Shown piece after piece: positions 37,801 to 47,690 of a stretch of DNA of 64,000 bases. The notes beneath the pieces were generated by a model. That model made no database searches. It was not told the origin of the DNA and worked only from the letters and a program-made list of their open reading frames with translations. The first letter of the stretch is position 1. Every line of letters begins with the position of its first letter. The DNA is from Dichetophora obliterata (lineage: Eukaryota > Arthropoda > Insecta > Diptera > Sciomyzidae). Position numbers and translations under genes: made by a program. The stretch covers positions 47,590,982-47,654,981 of the forward strand of contig OY986439.1 in the NCBI GenBank assembly GCA_963920525.1. Reading direction: 5' to 3'.

Positions 37801-38586
37801 AAATGAGTAAAATTTTATTTAAAACGATGCTTTAAAAGCTCATTTTCCTCCATAACAGCTAATGGTAGTGAGTTTTTGTGTGGCGGTAGCCTGATCAATG
37901 ATCGTTGGGTGCTTACTGCTGCTCACTGCATCGTTGGCCTCAGAAATTCAGTAGTACGCGGAGTTCGTTTAGGCGAATGGAATACAGAAACCGATATTGA
38001 CTGCATAACCAATCGGCGCGGTGCTCCAGAGTGTGCTCCCAAACCAATTGATATGGCAATTGATCGTAACATATCACATCCACTGTATGATATATATAGA
38101 TTTCACAATGATATAGCCCTGCTTCGCTTGGCACATCCCATCATACCAACACCATTTATCAAACCCATCTGCTTACCAACGAAAGCAGAGTTGCGCAACG
38201 ATGTCTTTTTAGGCGCCAAAGCAGATGTGAGTGGTTGGGGTAGAACCGAGCATAACAACACAAAAAGCAATATAAAGTTGAAAGCTCGGCTGGATATTTT
38301 GAGTTTGTCATACTGTCAGCAGAAATACAAAAAATATAACGTGAGACTGATCGATAATCAATTGTGTGCTGGTGGTGTTTTGGGTGTGGATTCTTGTGAA
38401 GGCGACTCTGGTGGACCTTTGGCCTTAGAGTTGTCCGGTGGTGACAGAGGTATGGCATTTTATCTGGTTGGCATTGTATCGTTTGGCAAGAAATATTGTG
38501 GCATTAGTGATACTCCGGGCGTCTATACACGTGTTGGTCCTTACATGGATTGGATCGGCACAACAATAGCGGACAATCAAAATTAA
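25884..38586 (+). CDS. CLIP-domain serine protease, gene 3, with an 11.4-kb intron
   Basis: Exons 25884-25941, 26008-26153, 37548-37794 and 37859-38586 join at GT/AG borders with the same phases (1, 0, 1) as genes 1 and 2 and give 392 residues. Residues 1-19 are the signal peptide. The CLIP domain has Cys28, 38, 44, 59, 70 and 71, its last two (VCC) contributed by exon 3, so the large intron splits the domain. A Thr/Pro linker (85-104) is probably O-glycosylated. Activation is at R128-I129 (DRIYGG). The triad is His173, Asp235 and Ser334. Asp328 (position 189) and Gly at 226 predict trypsin-like cleavage after Arg/Lys. It resembles easter/SPE/MP1-type CLIPB enzymes of Toll and melanisation cascades. 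The large intron is inferred from matching phases and from the CLIP domain being incomplete otherwise; transcript evidence was not available. Confidence 0.88.
26154..29784. other. first part of the gene 3 intron, no gene seen
   Basis: AT-rich. A (GACAGACGG)-type tract at 28980-29005 marks a dispersed-repeat fragment. No ORF with a known motif was found. Confidence 0.5.
29785..29915 (-). mobile_element. partial MITE, GGCGAATT-ended family (copy 1)
   Basis: Begins TTAAGGCGAATTTACACGAT and matches, in reverse, 51695-51836, including the block CATCTTTAAAATGAAGATGA. Only one end is present. The adjoining TTAA would fit a piggyBac-type target. Confidence 0.7.
29916..31085. other. gene 3 intron, no gene seen
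   Basis: AT-rich sequence with no supported feature. Confidence 0.45.
31086..31435. mobile_element. MITE with AAGCTTAGTATGCTGTAG-type ends (copy 1)
   Basis: The ends (AGCTTAGTATGCTGTAG and its inverse ACAGCAAACTAAGCTT) flank a non-coding core. The whole unit matches 39899-40233 collinearly with few changes, for example AACCATGATTGGAGAGTTAA in both. It lies in the gene 3 intron. Confidence 0.82.
31436..32154. other. gene 3 intron, no gene seen
   Basis: AT-rich sequence between a MITE and the mariner. No feature is supported. Confidence 0.45.
32157..33444 (+). mobile_element. mariner (mauritiana-type, DD34D)
   Basis: Ends TTGTTGGGGGTTGAATTAG and, inverted, TTGGGGGTTGGAATTAA define roughly 30-bp terminal repeats. 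TA dinucleotides at 32155-32156 and 33445-33446 are the expected target duplication. The length of 1.29 kb is standard. It is inserted in the gene 3 intron in the gene's orientation. Confidence 0.92.
32332..33369 (+). pseudogene. mariner transposase, two frameshifts
   Basis: The protein aligns throughout with Mos1-like transposases. It has an N-terminal helix-turn-helix region (FHLKKKAVEAQRTL) and WVPYQL. The catalytic Asp residues lie in TGDEKW, FQHDNARPH and SDYHLF, with 34 residues between the second and third, and the C terminus is DGQYFE. A one-base loss near 32653 and an indel in the A-run near 33050 break the frame. All three Asp survive, so the decay is recent. Confidence 0.9.
33465..33710 (-). 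mobile_element. tRNA-derived SINE
   Basis: Minus strand: box A TAGCCTAGTGG (33690-33680) and box B GGTTCAATTCC (33637-33627) form the head. The body contains the hairpin GCCGTTCGGAGTCGGC (33507-33492). A headless copy sits at 11210-11350. The 3' end nearly abuts the mariner. Confidence 0.8.
33711..34304. other. gene 3 intron, no gene seen
   Basis: AT-rich sequence between the SINE and the LINE. Confidence 0.45.
34305..37008 (+). mobile_element. 5'-truncated LINE (CR1/Jockey group)
   Basis: The copy begins within the endonuclease domain, contains one long open frame, a 3' UTR of about 330 bp, and ends in (TAAA)n repeats at about 36980-37008. 5' truncation with a simple-repeat tail is the usual outcome of target-primed reverse transcription. 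Flanking duplicates were not identified. It is inserted in the gene 3 intron, in the gene's orientation. Confidence 0.88.
34317..36656 (+). CDS. LINE ORF2 fragment: endonuclease C-terminus plus reverse transcriptase
   Basis: 779 codons without a stop. GDFN at residues 2-5 and SLIDYFLVSDP (about 45-55) followed by SHHALIF are the distal endonuclease motifs; the proximal half is missing. The reverse transcriptase runs from about residue 275. It shows LRPISILPALSKIVE, QSGFRNGHSTA, LDLSKAFDTVNH with a catalytic Asp, SGVPQGSVLGPLLF, and the FADD box with the two remaining Asp. A Cys/His-poor C-terminal region follows. The start Met is internal to the original protein. The uninterrupted frame indicates a young insertion, but without endonuclease it cannot move by itself. 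Confidence 0.88.
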   Translation: MGDFNYNLFNDHYSNRLRSLALRCSLSCVHNSLPTHYDSHFESTSLIDYFLVSDPSIVEHSGQMFSPAISHHALIFVSLKYFVPPKEEVIVFRNYNKINLEALASYFNSFDFRDVYSTNEVDEQLLILNNAITDGISFVPLTRYKKREAENWINSNPIRFARSLRDLAFKAYLQNGTVVNWKIFCKYRNRAKNAIRKEKRHIGSRVFNNLDNKQIWNTLRNSGCTDSNAEIVDCDVNTINEHFISNQTVSTHPPFGFNLYQDTENCFLFKNISEAELTEAVLKVKSNSVGFDNIPFKFIKLIFPFIKQHLLFFINSILMTSKFPTYWKTARVVPVPKSVSLNSLDNLRPISILPALSKIVENILKDQIMCYINHVQLISDCQSGFRNGHSTASLLLGLTDCIRENMNRKKITIMVSLDLSKAFDTVNHSNLLYKLKLMFNFSNAACKLMWSYLCGRNQFVSYNGDKSNFLNTVSGVPQGSVLGPLLFMLYINDIANHVDSDLCRPFIFADDVQLLFSGECQFADVLESVVNSNLSNIQSWMSANYLNVNPNKTKAIQFNPSRSVFEYLNIQINNEQIPFVERVRCLGIIIDSNLVFDPHIDTLSCRINYKLKKLYSMNIFLPLHIKLRIAHLLLMSNITYCLEVYSGTVSHNIKKIEVIFNKVVRFVYGVRWREHISPYVLKFLKCSLRNFIKINLLLFFYKLIKTRIPSYLLHLFLFSRSSRNTQIIIPKISSSVFERSFLIRTARCWNKLPLSLRCFSDSLPIFKGKLLEYSLTNPL
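37009..37547. other. 3' end of the gene 3 large intron
   Basis: No gene is present. The polypyrimidine-poor acceptor TATTAAG ends at 37547 immediately before the VCCP-coding exon. Confidence 0.5.
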
Positions 38587-38686
38587 AATCTGCTAATACA
38601 CATACATACACATGCCGCTGTGATCTGACTTTGGAATTTGTAAAATAATCTCAGCAACTATCTAACATATATGTATAAAAAATGCA

Positions 38687-38692
38687 AATAAA
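38687..38692 (+). promoter_or_regulatory. polyadenylation signal of protease gene 3
   Basis: AATAAA about 100 nt after the stop codon. Confidence 0.6.
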
Positions 38693-39898
38693 TTGCAGTT
38701 ATGTCTATAAATAATAATTTAAAAAAAAAAAACATAAATTACTTGTATTGAGAAAGATGACTTCATCCACAGATTGTAGCATGAGCTGCAGAGAAACTGG
38801 ACATTTTTAAGTGAGACATAGATTTGGGTGAATCCAATATGTTTTACCAGCGTTAGTAAATAAAAATTACACATGCTAAAAGTGTAAATTCTTATCAATT
38901 GAGATTTGACATAAGCTTATCTGAGTCAGCTTTGGAGCAGTGCATGTCGCATCGCAGCTTAGTCGAGCATTTGCTAATAAGACTTTTAGGTTTAAAAGTT
39001 TTGCATTAGTGTTTATTTATAACTGCATTTATAATTTTAACTTTTAACAGAGCTCACATTATTTAAACGATGAAATGAATTATTTGAACTGGGACGAAGT
39101 AAAAATTTCCCACTGCCATATTTCATATTTGATGTAATGCACATAAATTGCAAATAAATTTATTTTTTTTATTTCAATGGATTGGTATGGGAGTTAGTTA
39201 AGGTTTTTTCCAATTTATCCAAAACTTGTAACCCAAAGCGCGTTTCAAACAGCAAAGCTATTGTAAAAATATTGAGCCAATTTATTGATATTTGAGGAAT
39301 TTGGAAAGATTTTTCTATTTAAAAGTCGTAATTTTAAATGGTAGATAGGTGAAGTATGATATTAAATTGATTTTTCCAATTTAAAACTTAGAGTACATAT
39401 TCAAAATAATAGCGTATTTGTTAAATTTCAAAAAGGGTGATCAATACCAAAAGTTTTTCACAAACCAGGCATTATCGGGAAGAAAACTCGAATCCCGGTA
39501 TCACGAGATTATGAAAATGAATTTTCTAGAAAATTTAATGAATATTTATTTACATATTAGCAATTTCTTAATAATTTTCTTAGGAATTTCAGCAATATTA
39601 ATAATTAATATATATTAACGATTTATAATAATTAAAAAAAGCATTTAAAAATAACATCCGCACAACTCACTTTAAAAATCCCATAAAGTTTATAAGGATA
39701 ACAAACTAGTTTAACAAAAAAAAAATCAGTTTTAAAAAAACCAACAAACATAATCTTAGGTTTATCAATTCATTTAAAGTTTTATTAAAAACATTATCTG
39801 TAAATTACATGCCCGTGCGCATTAAGGCTTTAAACGTCCCCGGGGGGTTTTGTACTATACTTTTAAAATTCGATGAACTCTCAATTTTTATTCATTTA
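38693..39898. other. intergenic, no gene seen
   Basis: AT-rich. The small open frames carry no motif. Confidence 0.45.
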
Positions 39899-40233
39899 AA
39901 CTTAGTATGCTGTAGAAGCGAAAAGAAATCTTTCGTAAGAAATGCATTGCGTTTTTGACAGCGAAATTTTCTTTTCGTTGCTTAGTACGCTGTTGAACCG
40001 AATAATTGTTCAATGCAACCATGATTGGAGAGTTAAAATGTCAAAATTTCGCTGTCTTTTATATGTCCGTACATTTAATTGTCGTGGAAATTTGACATTC
40101 AACAATAATGTTCAACTAACACATTCAACAAACAGTTTATAGTAAGTAAGTGTTAGTGTTGAGTCTACATCAAAATTTCGCGTGCAGAATTAAATGCAAA
40201 AGAATTTTTGTTCCTATAGCATACTAAGCTTGA
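39899..40233. mobile_element. MITE with AAGCTTAGTATGCTGTAG-type ends (copy 2)
   Basis: Collinear with 31086-31435. It begins ACTTAGTATGCTGTAGAAGC and ends in the inverse form (ATAGCATACTAAGCTT). Non-coding. Confidence 0.82.
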
Positions 40234-40395
40234 CAATGAAACTAGAGCAGTTGAAGCAGTGCTAAAGCTAAAATTCAAGAAGTCTGAGTGTATACGAATT
40301 GGAGAAAAAAAATGTACAACAGACAGCATTTTTAATGCGCTGTTCTTGACGTTTCTCTCAATTCATCAGTCGTTAAGTTTCGATCAAATATTAAC

Positions 40396-40657
40396 AGCCC
40401 TATTCTGGCAAATTAACAATTATTAACCAGTATTTTAAATATTTCTGTGAGTTTGTTGTAGTTTTTTTGATTTTAAAACAAAATTTGAAGCTCACAAATA
40501 ATAAATTTTAATAAAAATTTGCCAACTGCTTTTCAGTTATTGACAATTTCATTCAAAAACTATGTTTTTTGAGCTTCAAATTTTGTTTCGAAAACAACAA
40601 ATGTATAGAAATATAAAAAATACTGGTTAACAATTGTTAATTTGCCAGAATAAGGCT
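40396..40657. mobile_element. MITE with about 40-bp inverted ends
   Basis: AGCCCTATTCTGGCAAATTA at the left is inverted, with one extra base, at the right (TAATTTGCCAGAATAAGGCT). The internal 180 bp also shows a looser palindrome (CAAAATTTGAAGCTCA with its inverse). Non-coding. Confidence 0.8.
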
Positions 40658-40660
40658 ACA

Positions 40661-41239
40661 AGGGCCAATTTTTCAGTGCTGGTTTAATCCCTAGTTAACA
40701 ATAGTTTAGTTAATCGTAAACTAAAGTTAACCAGAGTTTAACCACACAATCACTTTTTCAGTGCTTGGTTAAGTAACCAGCACTTTTGTGTTTATTTATA
40801 TGGCAGCACCATTAAACGTCATTAAAATTCAAATCTCTGAAAAATCTGAAGTCTCAATAAAAAAAAAATTATATGAGTAAAAGAAAAATCAGCAATTTTT
40901 CCTTTAAGAAAATTGATTTTTTGCTAGCAACAATCAACAAATCGTAGCTGCGCCTGCAAAAATGGTAATGCTTTCGAAAAGCAACAAATTTATAAAACAG
41001 GAAGAAGACCAAAACCGTCCTCAGCAATTACAGCTGTGCTCAGTGTGATTTTTTTTGTAAATGAAGTAAACAAATCATTTGTCAAAATCGAACGGAAAGT
41101 TAACAAAAGTTTAACCAATGAATATTGAGCGGTTAACCTTAGTTTAAACTTTGGTTAATATTCACTGAAAATCTTATTTCTTGGTTTAAACTTAGTTTAA
41201 CCGAGAAACAAATTGAACTTGCACTGAAAAATTTGCCCT
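40661..41239. mobile_element. MITE with AGGGC-AATTTTTCAGTGC ends
   Basis: The left end AGGGCCAATTTTTCAGTGC and the right end inverse AGGGCAAATTTTTCAGTGC define the element. The subterminal sequence is rich in GGTTAA and GTTTAA motifs in both orientations, a pattern typical of transposase-binding clusters. It starts only 3 bp after the preceding MITE. Confidence 0.75.
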
Positions 41240-43771
41240 AAGTGTCAAAAACAAGCTTGATCTTTTTCTTCCGCAGACAGTAAGAAAAGAGAGATAAGAT
41301 AGTAACGTTACGGAGATGTAAAAAATTAACAACGATGTATGTTTTCATCCTTTTCCTGCAATATATATCTGTCTAGCCCACGCACCACTTGTTTTCAGAT
41401 TTGGAAATTGGACAAAAAAATTAAGTGTCATACAGTCTTTAATTTATTATGTTTTATTATTATTTATTATGATTCATTTTCTTGATTGAGGCTTTCCTAT
41501 CATAGTCGGCGGGTGAGTACGAGGATAATAAACTTTTCCCAAATTTTATATCCATAAATACCTTCAAAGAAAAACAAAAAGGTGTGTGCCTTGATTTTTT
41601 TCGTATTGACTTAAATATTAAAAACGGACCAGTCCATTTTAGCATTTATTAAAATGATATACTATTTGTATAAAAATGTAAGAGTAGCTCGACTCGAACT
41701 CTAAGCTACTCGCACAGGACTAGTCTGAACGTTTAGTAATTTTTTCCTCTCCTCTTTGTAAGTACACTGATCAATCTGGGTCAGCAATCAAAATAGAAAT
41801 TCGGAAATTTTTTAATAAAAGACCACGACTCGAGCAGGACGATGCTAGTAACCAGAAATGTTTATTTGGTATGTGTGTCAATTTCACTGGGTTAATTCTA
41901 TTATTTTCTCAAACTCTTCGTTTTTTTTTTCAACAGACACTAACACAGTTCACAACGAAACAGAAATTTTCTTTTTTTTTTCTTCACCTTCACCTATGAT
42001 CAAAGCGAACTCAGCAAACCCATACGATATATAAATTTTTTTGAACAAATTACCTGGTGAATGTGTCAATTCTACAAGCCGATTCCAAGAAATAATTTAG
42101 TTTCCGCAAGATACTTACCAATTTCAAAAGCATCATGACCGAGAAATTTCAAAATTTAAGGATCTTTGCTGATAAAGCACCCCTTTGCGAGAAATTATCG
42201 TATGTGATATTTTTTCGAAATTGTCTTTTTAATTAAAATTCGTTCTACACCCCACAACGCATCACCTGATAAAATATGGAAGCTGAAGTCCTTATAATAA
42301 ATTAGTTTATTTTCAAATCACATGTCAAATTTGGTTTTGATATTTCAAGTTAAAGCACAGAAAAGTAGAAAAAACGCTCTCCGGTAAAATTTGGTTTTTG
42401 GCACGATAATTTCGCGAAAGGGGTCGATATGGACAGCTTACTCGGCGGAAATATTCAGCATCTTTTCAAAATCTTGTGTCTTAGTTGGAGTCAGGAAAGC
42501 AGTAGATCACAGTAAACATTAAGTAACAAAACCGCTTAGTAATTTGAAGAAAGCCTTATAAAGCTTCACCAACTATAATCTACTCGAATACCACAAAACG
42601 TCCATGATGCAATCAGCAATGATAGCTGACATTAAAAAGCAAGCGGGGCTTCCCATAGATTTACAATTATCAAAGCACTGAATGAAAGCATAAAGCGTTT
42701 TGACTTTTGATGCAAACATATGCTCTGTTTTTAAGTATATATAATTTGAATATTTTTTGTTGAAGAGTTCAATACAGGGACTTAACAAAAATAGTTTGTA
42801 CTGTACCGTTATTGCAGAGTATATACTTGTATTTGTTATTTTTTTTTCTAAAAAGTTCAAAAATATTGACTTTTAAAATAGCTCTAAACTTGCATTTGTT
42901 GTTATAATAAAAACAAGTCAAAATTATACTTCCGCCTACCTTTTATATGGGCATTTCCGTGGCTACGCATGTGACAGTCGTACGACTTTAGCGAAGAAAA
43001 AGAAAAGAAAAATTATACTTACACTTTTCTTATTTTGATATTTTAATAGTTTATTAAGCGCACTATTGAGTTGTAAAAGCTAAGAGTTGGCAAAAGTTCG
43101 GCTCTTAGATAGAAGCCACCAGAAATGATACTTTAAGTGACAAAAAAAAATTATTTTTGTCTGCATCAATATAAACGAAAAAAATCTGCGAAGTGTGCAC
43201 AAGTTAAATAATCAATATGGTCGCTAAGGTTTAATCTGTCGTCAATTTGTATTCCCAAATACTATATCTTGTTTTCAATTTCTTTATTATTGACGGCAAG
43301 GTTACCAAAATGTTCAATTTTTTCGTGCTATTATCATATGTATGGTTTTTTAATAAGAAATTTAAATTTATTAGCATGAGACTTCGAGTAAAGAGCATCT
43401 AAATCGTATTAATATTTCCACTTAACAAAATGAATGTATCATCAGCAAACAACTTTATTGTGCTAAATTTTAAAATTTACTTTAAGAGCTAGTCCTTTGA
43501 TGTATATGAACAATTTTTTATAATGATTTTTTATGTATTAAAATCCCTTAGCCGGTACATACATGCTTTACCCACTCATTTTATTCCTTATATTCTAAAA
43601 TGTTCACTAATTTTTTACTAAATTAGTATGAATACTGAGTAAAGTGTTGCACGAAACTTTATGATTTATTAAACAAAACTGTTTGCTATAAAAAACATAA
43701 AGAGTCTTCAAACAACCAAACCTTCTTGGAGATCTCACTGAACATTCACCGTCCTGATAAAATTTACATAC
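41240..43771. other. gene-free AT-rich stretch
   Basis: One tRNA-like fragment near 41684-41735 (minus strand, box B-like GAGTTCGAGTC) is the only structure noticed. No coding region is supported. Confidence 0.45.
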
Positions 43772-44032
43772 GTTGACTCCCATTGGCGTCGGAAGCGGGG
43801 GAGCAAGGGGGGCAGTTGCCCCCGCACTTTTTTAGCTAGATAAACAATTTAAAAGGAAAAGTTATTCAAAATATCAGTTTTTTTTACAACGATAATATTT
43901 TTGTATTATATATTTTCCTCTTCTTTCTCTCTTCTTCATGTTTCATGTGAAGAAATTTTGGTGAACTTTTTTTGCACCACCATTTGTACTGCCCCCCAGA
44001 TGAAATTCGCTTCCGACGCGCTTGTTGACTCC
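43772..44032. mobile_element. hAT- or Mutator-like MITE with target duplication
   Basis: GTTGACTCC at 43772-43780 and 44024-44032 are direct duplicates. Inside them the ends share GCGTCGGAAGCG in inverted orientation, with a second inverted block of GGGGGGCAGT. A 9-bp duplication suggests Mutator-like; if the first G is chance, 8 bp fits hAT. Non-coding, about 243 bp. Confidence 0.82.
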
Positions 44033-44276
44033 TGATAAGGGTATCCGGATACCCGTGTGTTATTTTTATGGGAACACTGAAAGTCATCTGTTAGACATGT
44101 CCGTGCATGGTTCTATTTAGGCCTAGCGTGATGTGAAGACAATGATCGGCTGTGTATGTGTGTTTGTGAATGTTTAATTGTGTGTTAGCTCGTCGTTTCA
44201 TCGCGTTGTCAGTTCGTGTTTAGGTTTCGACTCGTAAAGTTAATTAACTTTGGTTTAATTTTATAAAATTTTTTCG

Positions 44277-44453
44277 ATGACGCGTTCACGAAATGCATCT
44301 ATTATCGAAATGAAAGTGTCTGTAGGCAAAGCTTCTAGTGAAGTGCCATTATATATTGCAACACTAAATGCTGGTGGGCCCGCAAACCCCACTCAAGCCC
44401 CCATAATCAGAAAAAAAGTACCATCATCGAGATCTTTGGACAATTTACCATAA
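44277..44453 (+). CDS. small ORF of unknown function, 58 residues
   Basis: The frame runs from ATG at 44277 to TAA at 44451 and begins MTRSRNASIIEMKVS. Codon use looks more coding-like than its surroundings, and upstream at about 44210 there is a TCAGTTCGTG initiator-like motif. No domain is recognised. It could be the start of a retroelement ORF1 or gag, broken at the stop, or a chance frame. Confidence 0.3.
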   Translation: MTRSRNASIIEMKVSVGKASSEVPLYIATLNAGGPANPTQAPIIRKKVPSSRSLDNLP

Positions 44454-46325
44454 CGAAATGGTTATCTAAATATCTCCTCGTCAGTTATGTTGGCCAATCA
44501 GTAACGAGTTAGAGGACTCGTCGGTACCCTATGACAAAATAAAGCTTACATCTAAGGCAGCTACATACCCCACAGACGATTAGGTAAGCCCCGATATGCA
44601 TTCAACAAAAATGGAACTTTTTATCTGTCGTAACAAAGAAGAAGAAAAGCATTTTCTTTTTGTCGATTATGTCTTATTCACGAAGATTGTCCGCAGTAAA
44701 TAAAAAAGAGGAGATAAATGTCTTCTAAAACAAATACAAAGGTTGAGTAGATGTAATGCACCAGATGTTGTCTAAATATAGCACCTAACGTAAAACAAAT
44801 AGATTATCATTAGCCATTTTTTACAACATGATCGACGTGGTTGCGTTGGTTGCATTTTGTATCTATTCCAGCATTCATCCAAATTCGAAAAAAAGAAAAA
44901 ACTCTCGGTTAGGCTTTTTGGCATTACTTGGCTTTGAGTTGGCAACGGAAAACTTGAAATCCATATAAAAAGGTCACTCATAATCGAATAAGCCGATACA
45001 ACAACGTCCTGGCTGGTCTTGAGCTTATGATCAACAACAACATTAAAGATTCAGTTTGCCCGGACGCCATATGGTTCCACTGAGAAACATAAAACTGGTC
45101 AGTTGCCATCCCATATTGCATACAATAAAATGCATGAACTGTATGTCCATTTTCATACAATTTCCGAAAGAAACCAAACGAACTACTTTTCCAAATTTTA
45201 GTCTAATACTACCCAAACAGTCTGAAATATAGCATTTTTATTGATTTGTGGGCGGTAAAAGGTGGGTGTGGCAAAATTTCCTAAGCCATCTCGTACTTGA
45301 AACAAAAAGACTGCCAAAATTTCAGCTCGATCGGTCCAGTAGCTTTGGAGTCTTTAGACATCACACAGTCAGACAGACGGGCAGACATAGTGTTTTGCTT
45401 TTAATATATCCAGATTATACTATAAAGTTTATATTAAAACAACTTCAAATCCTTAAAAATCAATAATAAAATAAAAAACAGACTTGCAAGAAAACCAAAA
45501 TTACTTTTGAATCCATTCTTCAGACAAAATACGTGAATAAATTTACGGGTACCCTTATAAAGACGGTAAGGACCATTCGGCTTTGGATAGGCTCTACAAC
45601 AAACTAAAAATTCTAGCATGCTAGTCGAAAAAAGGATAAAAATAAAAAAAAGCATAAAAATGCGAAAAAAGGTACCCGTGTCAGGAGGATTAGGGTTAAA
45701 GGAGGTTTTAAACAAACAATTTTTTGAAAACCGAATCTCATTTTAAATGGATTATTGTTGTTCAACTGTTCAAAAATAATACAATAAATTCTATAAACGA
45801 ACTAATCGACCGATTTTAATTTTGTTTTACCAAAATATATGTATTTGGAAAATTTGTCTAGTTTTTACACGAAACTATATTTTTATACTTTTTTCCACAC
45901 TTTATAATTTTCTTAATTTTCCATATTTTCATTAGATTTTAGTAAAAGGGTTAAGGGTCTTTTTTCAAATACATTTTCGTTTTTGTTTTCTGAAAATTTG
46001 AAGCCGACCTATGGTGTGGCTCGATTTTAAAATTTTTTTAAGAACTCCAACTCTAGCGCCATCTTTTTATATATAAAAAATATAAGTTCAAAATATACTT
46101 TAATTTTAATTGCTTTTGCCTAAAAACTAACTATTTGTTCATCTTGTTATGAAATGTATTAAAAAAGCATGTTAAGAAAGAACTAACTCTATACTTTACA
46201 TGCTTCTTCATGTGGTTATAAGTCTTTTTAATTGTTTTTGAGATAGTAAATATTTCAAATGTTGAGTTACATGAAACTAAAGTGGTAAATTTCAAGAATG
46301 CTATTAATTTCAATTTCCAAATATA
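44454..46325. other. gene-free stretch with dispersed-repeat fragment
   Basis: 45238-45280 matches 22766-22806 in reverse, and a CAGACAGACGGGCAGAC tract lies at 45370-45387. No gene is supported. Confidence 0.45.
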
Positions 46326-47285
46326 CAGGGTGTCCGGACTTGGGGAAGGAAGGGGTGTTTATTTTCAACATCTACTGAGATACTGAGTGTTTAATTGTGT
46401 TTGGTAAAGCAGGTTCTACCAAAGATAACACCATAGCCTCCAAAGTATCAGACCTACAATAACCCTGATATGGTTGTTGGATAGAATGTAAAGCAGGCTT
46501 TTTTCGGTTTTACAGCAGTTGGATACTGAATTCAGAGTGGTGATATGTGGCTCCTCAAAACGAAAGTTTTTAAAATTTATTATGTTGACTTTATATGATT
46601 TAAATACAAATTCTAAATGTTTGATAGTTTAACTCATACTTGTTTTAAATACAAATTCTAGTTGCTTGATAGTTTAAAATCGTTCATTGAGCTTAAGGTC
46701 AAAGTTAGAACAATTAATTGTCTAACGAATCTTTCCAAAGAAACAACAACAACAATAACAAAGTTTTTTTTTGTTAGTGGGGACTTCCAGCAGGCTGTTG
46801 GACTCCATATAATAACATAGGCATAAAGACTAAAGTAAAGCGAAAATACAACAACAAATGTGAAATTATGAAATTGAGAAAAACTGAGAAATTGACACTT
46901 CAAATCTCATCGCCCCGGTGGTGCAGTGCGTTAGTGCGCGCTTGCATGGGTATCACAAAGATTTCTGATGAAGCCTTTAGCCGGGCCGAAATTGTAATAA
47001 GATCAGCTAGTGATTTTTTTTTTTTCATATTGAAAAATTTTGTTGTTGTTGTCATATAAAGTTAACATAATAAATATAGAGGTCATTTAGGAAAAAACTT
47101 TAGTTCTTAAAATTTTTAAAAATATTTTTATTAAGTAGGTTTTTCTCGAAAACTTTTGATAACCTGAAGTATTTACTACAATGACCCAAACCGAAATTTA
47201 TACCTGGGACATCTAATTTAAATGATTTATTTTTTTCAAAAATAATAATAAATTTTTATGTACAGGTTTATGAAATAATAAATAC
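46326..47285 (-). repeat. dispersed element interrupted by palindromic element copy A
   Basis: 46326-46578 plus 47107-47285 together match the reverse complement of about 55080-55495, which is uninterrupted. The left edge TA-CAGGGTGTCC resembles a Tc1/mariner-type terminus. Non-coding. Confidence 0.78.
46579..47106 (+). mobile_element. palindromic insertion, copy A, with 9-bp target duplication
   Basis: TTAAAATTT at 46570-46578 is repeated at 47107-47115, and the related repeat at 55300-55345 shows the unfilled site. The left part forms an inverted repeat with the family's right end (see 63161-63738). In this copy the right arm is mostly deleted. The centre holds a tRNA-like GGTGGTGCAGTGCGTTAGTG segment. 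A tail of about 30 nt (after CATAAT) lies outside the palindrome on the right only. Confidence 0.75.
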
Positions 47286-47444
47286 TTTTTATTTATTTTT
47301 TCAAGCGAAGCTTTTTACGCCTCGTTTTGTGATTTGCTTGAGTGAAATCTCAAAAACGACACTTTTTTCCATACACCTTTTTCTTAGAATTGTTGTTGTT
47401 TTTTACTTGCGTACAACAAGAGGATATAAAATTAAAAAAATATT

Positions 47445-47515
47445 TCTTTGTAAGCGTGAGAATCGAACTCACACTATTTCGATCGAGAGTTCTACACACT
47501 AACCACTACTCGAAA
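47445..47515 (-). repeat. tRNA-like sequence
   Basis: Minus strand: a perfect T-arm (GTGAG-TTCGATT-CTCAC) with a box A-like TAGTGGTTAGTG before it. The acceptor and anticodon stems do not pair well, so this is a tRNA relic or SINE head, not a confident gene. Confidence 0.4.
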
Positions 47516-47690
47516 ACACTTTGCATCATGATGTGATTCATTCAATATTAAAGTATTAACTGAAGCTATGTTGCAGTAGATGACATGAATTTATTAAAAG
47601 GATTGTGCATTAGTGATCCTACATATTCTATTGTGAATGCGTGAGGCTATGATGCATCAGATTACAATAATCGATCAAAAGCATATTGCA

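Noticed and set aside
45434..45715. Minus-strand 93-codon open frame
   Set aside because: Low-complexity Phe/Leu-rich translation of AT-rich DNA, with no splice or promoter context.
46326..47285. CRISPR-like array or integron reading of the many repeats at the right side
   Set aside because: The repeats are palindromic transposon ends in a eukaryotic context, with no regular repeat-spacer periodicity and no cas genes.
47445..47515. Possible tRNA gene on the minus strand
   Set aside because: Only the T-arm is convincing. The acceptor and anticodon stems do not form.
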